A DNA stretch of 64,000 nt from Aminobacter ciceronei (GTDB lineage Bacteria; Pseudomonadota; Alphaproteobacteria; Rhizobiales; Rhizobiaceae), in assembly GCF_014138625.1 (NCBI RefSeq), contig NZ_JACJHY010000024.1, positions 1-64,000 on the forward strand, in the 5' to 3' direction. Positions 39,955 through 51,064 of the stretch are shown piece by piece (position 1 is the stretch's first letter; each line of letters opens with the position of its first letter). Under the pieces are notes generated by a model that was not told the origin of the DNA, searched no databases, and was given only the letters and a program-made list of their open reading frames with translations. Position numbers and translations under genes: made by a program.

Positions 39955-42900
39955 CGATTCAGCAGCCTGCAGGTCGACCGACACCAGCTGGCTCACCCCC
40001 TGCTCGGCCATGGTGACGCCGAACAGCCGGTCCATACGCGCCATGGTGATGGGATTGTGGGTGATGACGACGAAGCGCGTCTCGGTCGATGCCGCCATCT
40101 CGTCCATCAGGTTGCAGAAGCGCTCGACATTGTGGTCGTCCAGCGGCGCGTCAACCTCGTCGAGCACGCAGATCGGCGCCGGATTGGTCAAAAACACCGC
40201 AAAGATCAGCGCCATCGCCGTCAGCGCCTGCTCGCCGCCGGACAAAAGCGTCATCGTCTGCGGCTTCTTGCCGGGCGGGCGGGCGAGAATTTCGAGACCG
40301 GCTTCGAGCGGATCTTCCGACTCGATCAGCTGCAACTCGGCGGTGCCGCCACCAAACAGATGGGTGAACAGGCGCTTGAAGTGGCCGTTGACCAGATCGA
40401 AGGCGGCCAGCAGGCGCTCGCGGCCCTCGCGGTTCAGGCCCTGGATGCCCTGGCGCAGCTTGCGGATCGCCTCGATGATGTCCTCACGCTCGGAGACGAT
40501 CGCCTCCAGCCGGTCGGACAGCTCCTTCTGCTCTTCTTCGGCGCGCAAATTGACCGCGCCCAGCCGCTCGCGCTCGATCTTCAGCCGCTCCAGCGTCCGC
40601 TCGACCTCGCCGGGATCGGGCATCTGATCGTCGGCTTCGAGGCCCGTATGCTTGATCACCAGATGCGGCGGCGTCGCCAGCACTTCCTGGATCCGCGCCT
40701 CGACCTCGCGCCGACGTTCGTCGGCGGCGGTCAGGCGCTCCTCGGCGCGGGCTCTTGCTTCGCGCGCCTCGGCCAATCCCTGGATGGCAGCGGTTGCGGC
40801 CTTGTCGAGAACGGACTGCTTGTTCTCCGCCTCCTGCAGCCGGTCGGAGACTTCCTTGCGCGTGGCCTCGGCGCGCGTCAGCTCCGACATCAAGGTTCGG
40901 CGGCGGGCGTCGAGTTCGTCGGGCGCCTCGGCCAGCGTCTCGCGTTCGGCGGCTGCTTCCTCGCGCCGCTCAGCCAGCGCCTCGACCTGCTCGGCGGCAC
41001 TTTCGGCGCGCAGCACCCAGCTCTGGCGCTCGGCGGCGATCGCGCTGAGACGGCGCCCCCTCGCCTCGGCTTCACGGTTGAGGCCGTCATGCACGGCGCG
41101 TGCATCGGCAACCGCGGAGCGATCGCGCGCCACCGCACCGGACAGCTGTTCGAGCCGCGCCTGCAGGTCGGCAAGATCAGGCGCCGAGCCCAGCATGTCC
41201 TCGGCTTCGACATAGCCGGCCTGCGCTTCCTCATGCGCATCGGCGACGCGCGCGCGGGCTTCATCCAGCGCCGCGCGACGGCTGGTCAGTTCGCCCGCGG
41301 CCTTTTCGGCCTGGGCAAGCGCGTCGCGCGCCGCACCGACATGGTGCTGGGCGTCGCGCCATGCCTGCCGCGCCTGGCGTTCGGCCTCGGTGTTTTCGCG
41401 AACGGCGTTTTCCGCCCGCGCCAGGGCCTCTTCGGCGGCGCGCACGACAAGCGTCGCCTGGACGGCTTCGGCGTCGAGCTCGGCGAGCCGGTTCTTCTGG
41501 GCGAGACGCTGCGCTGCTGCGGTCGGCGCGTCGGCGCTGGCCGTCAGCCCGTCCCAGCGCCACAGCGCGCCCTGCCTGCTCACCAGCCTCTGGCCCGGCG
41601 CAAGCAGCGGCTGCAGCCTTGTCGCATCGGCGGCATCGACGACGCCGATCTGGGCGAGACGGCGCGCCAACTGATGCGGCGCGCGGACGACCTCGGCGAG
41701 GCTGCGCACGCCGTCGGGCAGCTTCGGGTCAGTCGGAGCCAGCTTGGCATCACCCCAGTGTACGGGTGCTGCGCGGTCGAGCGCTGCTTCGAGATCGTCG
41801 CCAAGGGCAGCACCCAGGGCTGTCTCGAAGCCGCGCTCGACGCCGATCTGCTCCAGCACCGCCGGAAAGAGATCACCAGACGCTGCGTTGATGATCTTGG
41901 CCAGCGTGCGTGCTTCGGTTTCGATCCGCGCCAGCTCGGCCTTGGCTTCCTGCAGCGGCGTGCGCGACGAAGCCTCGGCCTGGCGTGCCTCGGTGACGGC
42001 GCGCTCGGCCTCGGTTGCCGCGAACTCTGCTTCCTCGAGCGCTTCCTGCGCCGCCTCGGCCAGCATCTGCTTTTCCGCCGGATCGGCCAGCGCCGAAATG
42101 CGCGCCGCAATCTCGCCGGCCTCGCGGTCGAGTTCGGCAAGCTGGCGGGCGAAGCGGTCGCGGCGTTCGGCAGCGTCGCGCATGGCGCGTTCGGCCTGGG
42201 TGCGGCCGGCAGCCGCCTCGGCGCGTTCGGCGGTCAGGCGGCCAAGCTCGGCCTCGGTCAGCGCCAGCGTCGCCATCGCCTCCTCGAAGGCGGCACGCGT
42301 ATGCGTCTCGCGGTCGGTCGCGCCGGCATTCTCGTCGTTGAGCGCCTTCTCCTCGGCATCGAGACGCGCCAGGATTGCCGCATTGTCGCCGATCATGCGC
42401 TGTTCGCGGGCGATGTCGGCATCGAGCTGCTGCAGGCGGCGGTCGAGCTCGCTCTGGCGCGAATTGATGCGGCCGGCTTCTTCCTCGAGCTGCGAGCGCG
42501 CAATGGACAGGCGTTGGAAGGTTGCGGCGGCAGCAGCCGCGGCGTCGCGCATCTCGGGCAGTTTGTGGGCGCCGACGGCCTGGTCCTTGGCCGCCGCCAT
42601 CTGCGAGGCGGCGCGGTCACCGACAACAGCGGTGGCGGTGGCCAGCGCCGATTGCGCTTCGCCCTCCTGCGCCTTGGCCAGCGTCCAGCGCAAATGCAGC
42701 AGCGTCGCTTCCGCCTTGCGAATGTCGGCCGACAGGTTCTTGAAGCGTGATGCCTGGCGCGCCTGCCGCTTCAGGCTTTCGATCTGGCTTTCCAGCTCGC
42801 CGACGACATCGTCGAGGCGCTCGAGATTCTGTTCGGCGGCGCGCAGGCGAAGCTCGGCTTCGTGGCGGCGGGTGTGCAGACCGGAAATGCCGGCGGCCTC

Positions 42901-43395
42901 TTCGAGCAACGCGCGGCGTGCCTGCGGCTTTGCCTGGATCAGCTCGCCGATGCGGCCCTGCCCGACCATCGAGGGCGAGCGCGCGCCGGTCGACTGGTCG
43001 GCAAACAGCAGCTGCACGTCCTTGGCGCGGGCTTCCTTGCCGTTGATGCGATAGACGGAGCCGGCCTCGCGCTCGATACGACGCGACACCTGCAGCTCGT
43101 CGGCATCGTTGAAGGAAGCGGGCGCGGTGCGGTCGCTATTGTCGAGGAACAGCGTGACTTCGGCAGTGTTCCGCGCCGGGCGCGTGCCGGAACCGGAAAA
43201 GATGACGTCGTCCATGCCGGAAGCGCGCATGTTCTTGTATGAGCTCTCGCCCATCACCCAGCGCAACGCTTCGACGAGATTGGACTTGCCGCAGCCATTC
43301 GGCCCGACGATGCCGGTCAGCCCGCGTTCGATGACGAACTCGCCGGGCTCGACAAAGGATTTGAAACCGAGAAGGCGGAGGCGCGAAAACTTCAT
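39937..43395 (-). CDS. smc: chromosome segregation protein SMC
   Basis: An 1152-residue SMC ATPase organising and segregating the chromosome. Walker A is GPNGCGKS at residues 31-38. Long heptad coiled coils, rich in Ala, Glu and Arg, run from about 165-500 and 660-1000, around a hinge near 510-630 (GDLFPAVLEQIGVERGFE and PDGVRSLAEVV). The C-terminal head has the ABC signature LSGGEQALTAMALIF and Walker B with PICVLDEVDAPLDD. The C-terminal tail (AAESLREAS) is encoded partly by one unit of the adjoining repeat array. The long open frame on the opposite strand is an effect of base composition. Confidence 0.95.
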   Translation of the reverse strand: MKFSRLRLLGFKSFVEPGEFVIERGLTGIVGPNGCGKSNLVEALRWVMGESSYKNMRASGMDDVIFSGSGTRPARNTAEVTLFLDNSDRTAPASFNDADELQVSRRIEREAGSVYRINGKEARAKDVQLLFADQSTGARSPSMVGQGRIGELIQAKPQARRALLEEAAGISGLHTRRHEAELRLRAAEQNLERLDDVVGELESQIESLKRQARQASRFKNLSADIRKAEATLLHLRWTLAKAQEGEAQSALATATAVVGDRAASQMAAAKDQAVGAHKLPEMRDAAAAAAATFQRLSIARSQLEEEAGRINSRQSELDRRLQQLDADIAREQRMIGDNAAILARLDAEEKALNDENAGATDRETHTRAAFEEAMATLALTEAELGRLTAERAEAAAGRTQAERAMRDAAERRDRFARQLAELDREAGEIAARISALADPAEKQMLAEAAQEALEEAEFAATEAERAVTEARQAEASSRTPLQEAKAELARIETEARTLAKIINAASGDLFPAVLEQIGVERGFETALGAALGDDLEAALDRAAPVHWGDAKLAPTDPKLPDGVRSLAEVVRAPHQLARRLAQIGVVDAADATRLQPLLAPGQRLVSRQGALWRWDGLTASADAPTAAAQRLAQKNRLAELDAEAVQATLVVRAAEEALARAENAVRENTEAERQARQAWRDAQHHVGAARDALAQAEKAAGELTSRRAALDEARARVADAHEEAQAGYVEAEDMLGSAPDLADLQARLEQLSGAVARDRSAVADARAVHDGLNREAEARGRRLSAIAAERQSWVLRAESAAEQVEALAERREEAAAERETLAEAPDELDARRRTLMSELTRAEATRKEVSDRLQEAENKQSVLDKAATAAIQGLAEAREARARAEERLTAADERRREVEARIQEVLATPPHLVIKHTGLEADDQMPDPGEVERTLERLKIERERLGAVNLRAEEEQKELSDRLEAIVSEREDIIEAIRKLRQGIQGLNREGRERLLAAFDLVNGHFKRLFTHLFGGGTAELQLIESEDPLEAGLEILARPPGKKPQTMTLLSGGEQALTAMALIFAVFLTNPAPICVLDEVDAPLDDHNVERFCNLMDEMAASTETRFVVITHNPITMARMDRLFGVTMAEQGVSQLVSVDLQAAESLREAS

Positions 43396-43455
43396 TCGCG
43401 CCAGTCCGCACGGAAGGGTGCACCGAAGCCGTGTTGCCTCGGTGCCATGAGCCTG

Positions 43456-44208
43456 TCAGAGCATGCCGTCGATAACCGCCGACATTTCCTCAATCGTCAT
43501 TGCCCCCTTGTAGACTTTCCCGTTGATGAAGAAGGTCGGCGTCGAGTCGACCTTGAAATCGTTCTCGCCGCGGGCGCGCACGGCTCTGATATCGTCCAGA
43601 AGCTTCTGGTCAGTCAAGCAGGCCTCGAACGACTCCTGTGTAAAGCCGGCGAGCTTGGAGATCTGCAGCAGCGCATCCTTGGGGTTCTGCGACCCGGCCC
43701 AGCTCTGCTGCTGCTTGAACAGCACGTCGACCATCGGGAAGTAGTTGTCCTTCGAGCAGCGTGCCAGCATGAAGCCGGCCTCGGCCAGCGGGTCGAAGGG
43801 GAACTCGCGATAGATCAGGCGAGCCTTGCCGGTGTCGATGTACTTGGTCTTCAGCGCCGGCAGCGTCGTCTCGTGGAAATGCGCGCAATGCGGGCAGGTC
43901 ATCGAGGCGTATTCGACGATGGTGACGGGTGCATCGGCCTTGCCGAGCTGCATGTCAGGCAGGGTGCCGGCTTCGAGCAGCTTGGCCATGTCGACCGAGC
44001 CCTGTGCCTCGGGCACCTTCACCGCCTGGGCAGGCGTTGCGGGTGCGGCCGGCGTGGCAGCCGGCGTCGCCGGCTCGGCAGGCTTGGGCGTTGCTGCGTT
44101 GGCCTGCTCGCCGGAGTCGCTGCAAGCGGAGAGCAGCGCCGCGGCCGAAACGGCTGCGAGCCCGGTAAGTGCGGTCCTGCGAGAAATCGAACGAAGCATA
44201 CGAATCAC
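43456..44208 (-). CDS. DsbA-family thiol oxidoreductase, lipoprotein-like
   Basis: A 250-residue DsbA-like protein. The N-terminus has paired arginines (SRRTAL) and a lipobox LLSAC with Cys29, so a lipid-anchored periplasmic protein is likely. An Ala/Pro-rich linker covers about 36-65. The thioredoxin fold then carries the active site CPHC at 105-108 (YASMTCPHCAHFHE) and a cis-proline segment TPTFFINGK. It sits between smc and the dciA-like gene, an order common in Rhizobiales. It probably oxidises cysteine pairs in exported proteins. Confidence 0.9.
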   Translation of the reverse strand: MIRMLRSISRRTALTGLAAVSAAALLSACSDSGEQANAATPKPAEPATPAATPAAPATPAQAVKVPEAQGSVDMAKLLEAGTLPDMQLGKADAPVTIVEYASMTCPHCAHFHETTLPALKTKYIDTGKARLIYREFPFDPLAEAGFMLARCSKDNYFPMVDVLFKQQQSWAGSQNPKDALLQISKLAGFTQESFEACLTDQKLLDDIRAVRARGENDFKVDSTPTFFINGKVYKGAMTIEEMSAVIDGML

Positions 44209-44342
44209 CTGACGATGGTTGGATTTTGCAATGTGCGGTTACGTGAAAGCGATAGTTGGCGCGAATTAAGGCATGGCTGTCCCCAAACCAATCGCAATTT
44301 GCCGCAGTTTCAATCACGAAAGCGCGAGAAAGCCGGCATTTT

Positions 44343-44840
44343 CTACTTTCGGCTGCCCAGGATGCTCGCGCCCAGCTTTTCCAGCGACGCTCGCAGTCCT
44401 TCATCCTCGATGAGCCTTACTGCGCCGGTAAGCTTGCCCTGCTCCGCATCGGTCAGCTTGCGCAGGCGTGGACGCGGCTTGGCACCCGTGTTCGCCACCG
44501 GCTTCTGCACGATGCGGATGCGTCCGATGGCGTTGAAGCCGAGAAAGGAATTGACCCTGCTGATGATCTCGCCGGTTTCATGCTGGAGATGGAGTGCTGC
44601 CGGCCCCGAACAGGCGACGATCAGCACCGCCGGCTCGAACGGATCATCCTCATGCATGCGCCGCGGCCACTGGATCTTCTCGGGCCGCGTGTTGTGGGCC
44701 AGGCGTGGGCCGACGATCTCTTCCCAGGACTGGACAAGCCCGACGGAGATGCCGGTGCGCTTGCGCAGGACGGGATCGAGGATGGCGCTTGCCAGATCGC
44801 TGACCGGAACGGGATTGCCCGTCCATCTTTTCCCTGCCAT
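44343..44840 (-). CDS. DUF721 / DciA-like protein
   Basis: A 165-residue DUF721-family protein. DciA, the helicase loader found in bacteria lacking DnaC, carries this KH-like domain in its N-terminal part. Here it is visible as GISVGLVQSWEEIVGPRLA and LIVACSGPAALHLQHE (residues about 30-100). It is followed by a charged tail (KPRPRLRKLTDAEQGKL). ATG 44840 has GGAG upstream. A longer frame to 44912 exists but lacks family features. It diverges from mutY. Confidence 0.8.
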   Translation of the reverse strand: MAGKRWTGNPVPVSDLASAILDPVLRKRTGISVGLVQSWEEIVGPRLAHNTRPEKIQWPRRMHEDDPFEPAVLIVACSGPAALHLQHETGEIISRVNSFLGFNAIGRIRIVQKPVANTGAKPRPRLRKLTDAEQGKLTGAVRLIEDEGLRASLEKLGASILGSRK

Positions 44841-44896
44841 GTCGTTCTCCAGGTAACCTTGTCGACATGTAAAGCCGAAGGCAGTTCCGACCACCA

Positions 44897-46021
44897 ATGG
44901 CATCCCCAGCACCGACCCGCAAGCATGCCGACGCCGCCGACAACAGGATCGCCGCCGATCTGCTCGGCTGGTACGATGCCAACCATCGCGAACTGCCCTG
45001 GCGGATGCCGCCGCGTGAGCTCGCCAAGGGCCTGAGACCCGATCCCTACCGCGTCTGGCTGTCGGAAATCATGCTCCAGCAGACGACCGTCGAGGCGGTG
45101 AAACCCTATTTCAGGGCCTTCCTGGAGAAATGGCCCGACGTGTCGGCACTTGCATCAGCCGAAACCGAAGACGTCATGAAGGCCTGGGCCGGCCTCGGAT
45201 ATTACTCCCGCGCCCGCAACCTCAAGCTCTGCGCCGAGACTGTCGCCGCCCTGCCCGGCGGCCAGTTTCCTGAAACGGAGGATGGTCTGCGCGCCCTGCC
45301 CGGCATCGGGCCGTACACGGCGGCTGCCATCGCTTCCATCGCCTTCATGCGGCCTGCGGCAGTGGTCGACGGCAATGTCGAGCGCGTGGTCACACGGCTG
45401 TTCTCGATCTCGACGCCGCTGCCGGAGGCCAAGCCGGAAATCCGTGCCCATGTCGAACGCATGCTGGCTGTCGCACGGCCCGGAGATTTCGCCCAGGCGA
45501 TGATGGATCTCGGCGCCACCATCTGCACGCCGCGCCGGCCGCGCTGCATGTTGTGTCCGCTGCGCGCCGATTGCAGCGCGATCGTCAATGGCGACCCCGA
45601 GCTCTATCCGGTCAAGCCGCCCAAGGCCGACAAGCCGATGCGACGCGGCGCTGCCTTCGTCGCCGTCACGCCTGATGGCTCCGTGTTGCTGCGCAAGCGC
45701 TTGGGCAAGGGCTTGCTCGGCGGCATGACCGAAGTGCCAACGACAGGCTGGACCTCGCGCATCGACGGCGCGACGGACACAGACAGCGCGCCTTTTCCCG
45801 CCCAATGGCGACGCGCCGGCAGCATCAACCACGTCTTCACCCATTTTTCGCTCGACCTCGAGGTGTTCCGCGCCGACGTCGCCTCGCGAACCGCGCTCGA
45901 CGGCCATTTCTGGTCGGCGGCAGACGAGCTCAATGGCGAAGCCTTGCCAACGGTCATGAAAAAGGTCATCGAAGCTGCCATACCCGGCGCAATGAAACGA
46001 GCACACCAGGGAAAGTCATGA
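44897..46021 (+). CDS. mutY: A/G-specific adenine glycosylase
   Basis: A 374-residue base-excision repair enzyme removing adenine opposite 8-oxoguanine. Catalytic Glu57 (WLSEIMLQQTTV) and Asp158 (VVDGNVERV), the helix-hairpin-helix LPGIGPYTAAAIASIAF, and the [4Fe-4S] cluster ligands in CTPRRPRCMLCPLRADC are all present. The C-terminal NUDIX-like 8-oxoG recognition domain spans about 235-370. Its stop overlaps the next gene start (ATGA). Confidence 0.95.
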   Translation: MASPAPTRKHADAADNRIAADLLGWYDANHRELPWRMPPRELAKGLRPDPYRVWLSEIMLQQTTVEAVKPYFRAFLEKWPDVSALASAETEDVMKAWAGLGYYSRARNLKLCAETVAALPGGQFPETEDGLRALPGIGPYTAAAIASIAFMRPAAVVDGNVERVVTRLFSISTPLPEAKPEIRAHVERMLAVARPGDFAQAMMDLGATICTPRRPRCMLCPLRADCSAIVNGDPELYPVKPPKADKPMRRGAAFVAVTPDGSVLLRKRLGKGLLGGMTEVPTTGWTSRIDGATDTDSAPFPAQWRRAGSINHVFTHFSLDLEVFRADVASRTALDGHFWSAADELNGEALPTVMKKVIEAAIPGAMKRAHQGKS

Positions 46022-46629
46022 GCGAGATCCGCCACATCGTCTACGACATCGGCAAGGTTCTGATCCATTACGACCCAGATATCCCTTTCAGCCGTATCAT
46101 TCCCGATGCAGTCGAGCGGCGCTGGTTCTTTGACAATGTCTGCACCAGCGAGTGGAATATCGAGCAGGACCGCGGCCGAAGCTGGGAAGAAGCCGAGGCA
46201 TTGCTGATCGCCGACTTCCCCGAGCATGAAAAGAACATTCGCGCCTTCCGCCTGCACTGGCACGACATGGTGCCGCATCACTATGAAGACAGCGTCGCGC
46301 TGATGGAGGGTCTCGTCGCTGCCGGCCACGACGTCACCATGCTGACCAACTGGGCCTCGGACACGTTCCGCGAGGCGCGCGGCCGTTTCCCGTTCCTCGA
46401 AACGCCGCGCGGCGTGACGGTTTCAGGCGATGTCGGCCTGATCAAGCCGGACCGCCGCATCTATGACCTGCATGTCGAGACCTTCGGCCTCGACCCAAAG
46501 GCTTCGCTGTTCATCGACGACAGCCAGAAGAACGTGAATGCCGCCATCGACGCCGGCTGGCAGGCGGTGCTGTTCACAAATGCGAAAACGCTCGAGGCGG
46601 ACCTCGAGCGTCTCGGGATCGGACGGTGA
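46018..46629 (+). CDS. HAD-superfamily hydrolase, YihX-like
   Basis: A 203-residue haloacid dehalogenase-like hydrolase. Motif I reads VYDIGKVLIHYD, with Asp followed by Gly where many phosphatases have the second Asp. Motif II is MLTNW, the lysine is in GLIKPDRRIYD, and motif IV is FIDDSQKNVNAA. This is the YihX/sugar-phosphatase-like subgroup. ATG 46018 overlaps the mutY stop by four bases. The substrate is unknown. Confidence 0.87.
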   Translation: MSEIRHIVYDIGKVLIHYDPDIPFSRIIPDAVERRWFFDNVCTSEWNIEQDRGRSWEEAEALLIADFPEHEKNIRAFRLHWHDMVPHHYEDSVALMEGLVAAGHDVTMLTNWASDTFREARGRFPFLETPRGVTVSGDVGLIKPDRRIYDLHVETFGLDPKASLFIDDSQKNVNAAIDAGWQAVLFTNAKTLEADLERLGIGR

Positions 46630-46747
46630 CTGGAAACCGGCCGATCGGCGAACCCGGACTGGCTAGTTTGGCTGCCGGAATTCGATTGCTATGGCAGGCG
46701 CGGCGCGGTCGCTGAAGGTCCAGAACCGGCGACCGATGATGCCTGCG

Positions 46748-47932
<1,185 letters not shown>

Positions 47933-48083
47933 TTACTATTTACTCGCCGTTATGGTTACCGATCAGCGTAAACAATTGATGAAGCGAGCGTTCTAATTTG
48001 CGGATCGGGCTGGAATGGTGTAGTTGCCGCGCCTTGAACTTTTCCGTCCGCGCCCCGACGGCGCCCCAGCTTCCCGGACTGCC

Positions 48084-48773
48084 ATGACCCAGCCAGACCT
48101 AGTGATATTCGATTGCGACGGCGTGCTCGTCGATTCCGAAATCATCGCCGCCCGCGTCGAAGCGGAACTGCTGACCGCAGCCGGTTTTGAGATATCTGCC
48201 GAAGAGATCGCCGAGAGTTATGCCGGCCTGACCTTCAAGGACATCATGCTGAAGATCGAGGAGAAGGCGGCGATCCCCTTCCAGGCCTCGCTGATCAGTC
48301 AGGCCGAGGAGCTTGTCGACCGCAAGCTGAAGACCGACGTGCGCGCCATCGACGGCGTTCACGAGGCCGTTGCCGCCGTCACCGCGCCGCGCTGCATCTG
48401 CTCCAACTCGACCAGCGAACGCATCGAGATGATGCTCGAGCGCACCCGCATCCTGCCGCTGTTCAAGGGCAGCATCTTTTCGGCGCTGGAAACGCCGAGC
48501 AAGAAGCCGAAGCCCGCGCCCGATGTCTTCCTGCACGCCGCAATGACCTATGGCGCCGACCCGGCCAGGACCTTTGTCATCGAGGATTCGGTGCACGGCA
48601 TTTCGGGCGCCGTTGCGGCCGGCATGCGTGTCATCGGCTTCACCGGCGGCGCCCACAGCTATCCCGGCCATGCCGACGCGCTGACCGAAGCCGGCGCCGA
48701 GACGGTGATTCGCCGCTGGACCGACCTTGGCGGCGTGATCCGGGCACTCAGCATGTGGTCGGAACACGCCTGA
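48084..48773 (+). CDS. HAD-superfamily phosphatase, phosphoglycolate phosphatase-like
   Basis: A 229-residue HAD hydrolase of subfamily IA. Motif I is IFDCDGVLVDSE (nucleophile and acid Asp pair), motif II is CSNSTSERI, the lysine is in SKKPKPAPDVFLHA, and motif IV is VIEDSVHGISGAVAAGM. The form matches beta-phosphoglucomutase/Gph-like phosphatases. ATG 48084 is preferred over an in-frame upstream start at 48024 because the motif begins 6 residues in. It ends 16 bases before the glycosyltransferase gene. Confidence 0.88.
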   Translation: MTQPDLVIFDCDGVLVDSEIIAARVEAELLTAAGFEISAEEIAESYAGLTFKDIMLKIEEKAAIPFQASLISQAEELVDRKLKTDVRAIDGVHEAVAAVTAPRCICSNSTSERIEMMLERTRILPLFKGSIFSALETPSKKPKPAPDVFLHAAMTYGADPARTFVIEDSVHGISGAVAAGMRVIGFTGGAHSYPGHADALTEAGAETVIRRWTDLGGVIRALSMWSEHA

Positions 48774-48789
48774 CGAACGCGGCCGCGCA

Positions 48790-50079
48790 ATGAGCAAGCG
48801 GCTGCTGCTGATCAGCGAGAGCGTGGGGACGCCGACGCCGGCGCGCGGCATTCTCAACTACAGCGCCGGCCTGCTCGCCTGCTGCAAGCGCCTCGGTGTC
48901 GAAACGACGCTGCTCGTCGAGACGCAGCAAGCGGCCCCGTCGTCGCCTGACGAGATCATCCGCTTCCTCGTCGAAGGCACGGTCGATGGCGCTATCCGTC
49001 ACAGGCCGCATTGGAAACATCTCTACGTAAAATACGTCCAGTCGCGGCGCCAACGTGACCGGTCTGCGGTCTTCTCTCGACTGCCGGTGCGCAAGCTGGT
49101 CCCTGCCGCGACGCCGGGCCCCACGGAGATAGACAAGGCAGCGCCGCACCTCGCCTGGATCGATGCCTTCATGCCCGTCGCCGGCTTCTACAGCGACAGT
49201 ACCTTGCGGGCGTCCTATGACTTGCCGCCTCCGACTGTCGACGCACGCGGCTTCGACATCGTGCTGATGGACGCCTTCCACTACGTGCAACCGGTCACGG
49301 ACCAAGGCGCGCAGGTCGTGCTGGTGATCCACGACCTCATCCCGCTCGACGAGCTCTCGGGACGCTACAGGTTCACTTTCGACCAGAAATTCAGGACGGC
49401 TCTCGACCAGGCGACCGAGTTGATCTTCGTCTCGGCAGCAACCAGGGACGAATTCAACAGCCGCTTTCCCGACCACGCTGCAAGACTGCCTGCGTCGCTC
49501 TTCCCGCCGGTCATTCGGCCCGATCTTCAGTCGGCCGCACAGACTGCAAGCGCCACACCGAAACCAGAGCGGCCGAGATTCGTCTCGATCCTCTCCAACG
49601 AACCGCGCAAGAACATCGCCCTTCTGGTCGAAGCCTTCGCCGGCATGGCAGACCGTGCCGAGCTGGTGATCATAGGCAACGTCCCGGCCAGCAATTTTCC
49701 ACGCGCCGGCACAAACGTCCGTTTCGTCGGCCAGATTACCGATGACCACAAGGCCGAGCTGCTGCGCTCGGCCTCGGCCCTTGTCTTTCCAAGCCTGAGT
49801 GAAGGCTTCGGCATTCCCATCGTCGAAGGCGCCTTGTTCGGCCTGCCGGTCATCTGCTCGGACCTGCCGGTCTTCCGCGAGATAGCAGGCGATCTGGCGA
49901 TCTTCTTCGATCCGCGCAGCGTCGCAGACCTCGTCCGGCGGCTGGACGAGGTCGCCTCGAGCCCCGCCCGTTTCGGGCAGCAGACGGCAGCCCTGCGTGA
50001 CCGCTGCGTCGCCAGATATGGGGTGGAGGCCGCAACGGCGAGGCTGACAAAACTCCTCGCCTTGCGACAGGGCAACTAG
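48790..50079 (+). CDS. glycosyltransferase group 1 (GT4-like)
   Basis: A 429-residue GT-B glycosyltransferase. The C-terminal nucleotide-sugar-binding half is clear: SILSNEPRKNIALLVEAF, VRFVGQITDDHKAELL, and the EX7E-type motif SEGFGIPIVEGALFGLPVI. The N-terminal half (SESVGTPTPARGILNYSAG) is less conserved. It starts 16 bases after the HAD gene and may share its transcript. Its stop overlaps the convergent hydrolase by four bases. Donor and acceptor are unknown; surface polysaccharide synthesis is a reasonable guess. Confidence 0.87.
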   Translation: MSKRLLLISESVGTPTPARGILNYSAGLLACCKRLGVETTLLVETQQAAPSSPDEIIRFLVEGTVDGAIRHRPHWKHLYVKYVQSRRQRDRSAVFSRLPVRKLVPAATPGPTEIDKAAPHLAWIDAFMPVAGFYSDSTLRASYDLPPPTVDARGFDIVLMDAFHYVQPVTDQGAQVVLVIHDLIPLDELSGRYRFTFDQKFRTALDQATELIFVSAATRDEFNSRFPDHAARLPASLFPPVIRPDLQSAAQTASATPKPERPRFVSILSNEPRKNIALLVEAFAGMADRAELVIIGNVPASNFPRAGTNVRFVGQITDDHKAELLRSASALVFPSLSEGFGIPIVEGALFGLPVICSDLPVFREIAGDLAIFFDPRSVADLVRRLDEVASSPARFGQQTAALRDRCVARYGVEAATARLTKLLALRQGN

Positions 50080-50981
50080 CTGCCGGACCACGTCCGATCG
50101 ATAAAATCGGCGATCAGCGGCACGATTTCGGGCAGCTTCTCCTCCAGGGCGAAATGCCCGGTCTGAAACAGATGCAGTTCGGCCTCCGGCACGTCGCGAA
50201 GGAAGGCATGGGCGCCCGGCTCCGGGAAGAACGGATCGTCCTTGCCCCAGACGACCAGCGTCGGCGGCTGGTGGCGCCGCAGCCAGGCCTGCCATTCGCC
50301 GTAACGCGCGACGTTGCTGTGGTAGTCGAACGCCAGGTCGACCTGCGGCTGCTTGCGACCGGGCTGGTCGAGGAAATGCTGGTCGAGCGTCCAGCCGTCC
50401 GGCGCCAGCAGTTCCAACTGTCCGACACCGGTCTCGTACTGGAAGCGCGTGCCTGAAAGCGTCAGCAGGTCTCGGATCTTCTGCTCCGCGTCGGGCTGAT
50501 CCGGCCGCAAGGCGATGAAGTCGCGGGCACCGTCCGACAGGCCCTCTTCATAGGCATTACCATTCTGGACAATCAGGCCGGCAAACCATTCAGGATGCCG
50601 CGTCGCCAGGCGAAAACCGACCGGCGCGCCAAAGTCGAAGAGATAAGCGACGAAGCGGTCCAGCCCCAGTCCCTTGACGAAGCCTTCCATCGTGTCGGCG
50701 AGGCGGTCGAAGCTGTAGCCGAACGTGCCGCCGGCGCTTGTCGGGAGCGGCGCGTCGCTGTGGCCAAACCCGGGATAATCGGGCGCGATGACCCGGTAGC
50801 TGTTGCCAATGGCGTCGATCAGTCGGCGGAACTGGTGCGAAGCCGAGGGAAAGCCGTGCAGCAACAGCAGTACCGGCGCGTCAAGGCCGGCCTGGGCCGG
50901 GATCGACTCGCGGTAGAAGACGCGGATGCCATCGACGTCGAGATAACGATGGGCCACGCGAGGAAAAGCCAGGATTGTCAT
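50076..50981 (-). CDS. alpha/beta hydrolase, epoxide hydrolase/haloalkane dehalogenase-like
   Basis: A 301-residue alpha/beta hydrolase. The oxyanion motif is LLLHGFPSASHQFR. The nucleophile position carries Asp (YLFDFGAPVGFRLA), which is the pattern of epoxide hydrolases and haloalkane dehalogenases rather than Ser esterases. The acid lies in VVWGKDDPFFPE and the His in TGHFALEE. ATG 50981 is chosen over an upstream frame to 51032. It diverges from the CGNR regulator with 83 bases between, so the pair probably forms a small inducible unit. Confidence 0.87.
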   Translation of the reverse strand: MTILAFPRVAHRYLDVDGIRVFYRESIPAQAGLDAPVLLLLHGFPSASHQFRRLIDAIGNSYRVIAPDYPGFGHSDAPLPTSAGGTFGYSFDRLADTMEGFVKGLGLDRFVAYLFDFGAPVGFRLATRHPEWFAGLIVQNGNAYEEGLSDGARDFIALRPDQPDAEQKIRDLLTLSGTRFQYETGVGQLELLAPDGWTLDQHFLDQPGRKQPQVDLAFDYHSNVARYGEWQAWLRRHQPPTLVVWGKDDPFFPEPGAHAFLRDVPEAELHLFQTGHFALEEKLPEIVPLIADFIDRTWSGS

Positions 50982-51008
50982 TTCACATGCCTTCAATGTA
51001 GAATTACG

Positions 51009-51044
51009 CATTAGCAATCTTGGCTGAATCACCTAATGTGTCAA
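51009..51044. promoter_or_regulatory. inverted repeat and -35 box between hydrolase and CGNR gene
   Basis: The inverted repeat CATTAG-N18-CTAATG (51009-51038) lies in the divergent spacer. It is next to TTGACA on the minus strand (51039-51044), a likely -35 for the hydrolase. It is a candidate operator for the CGNR protein. Confidence 0.5.
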
Positions 51045-51064
51045 TGGCAATTTTTGGAGTTAGC

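Noticed and set aside
40057..42750. Long open frame opposite smc
   Set aside because: It arises from G+C-rich codon bias, has low-complexity composition with no recognisable domain, and smc on the other strand is unmistakable.
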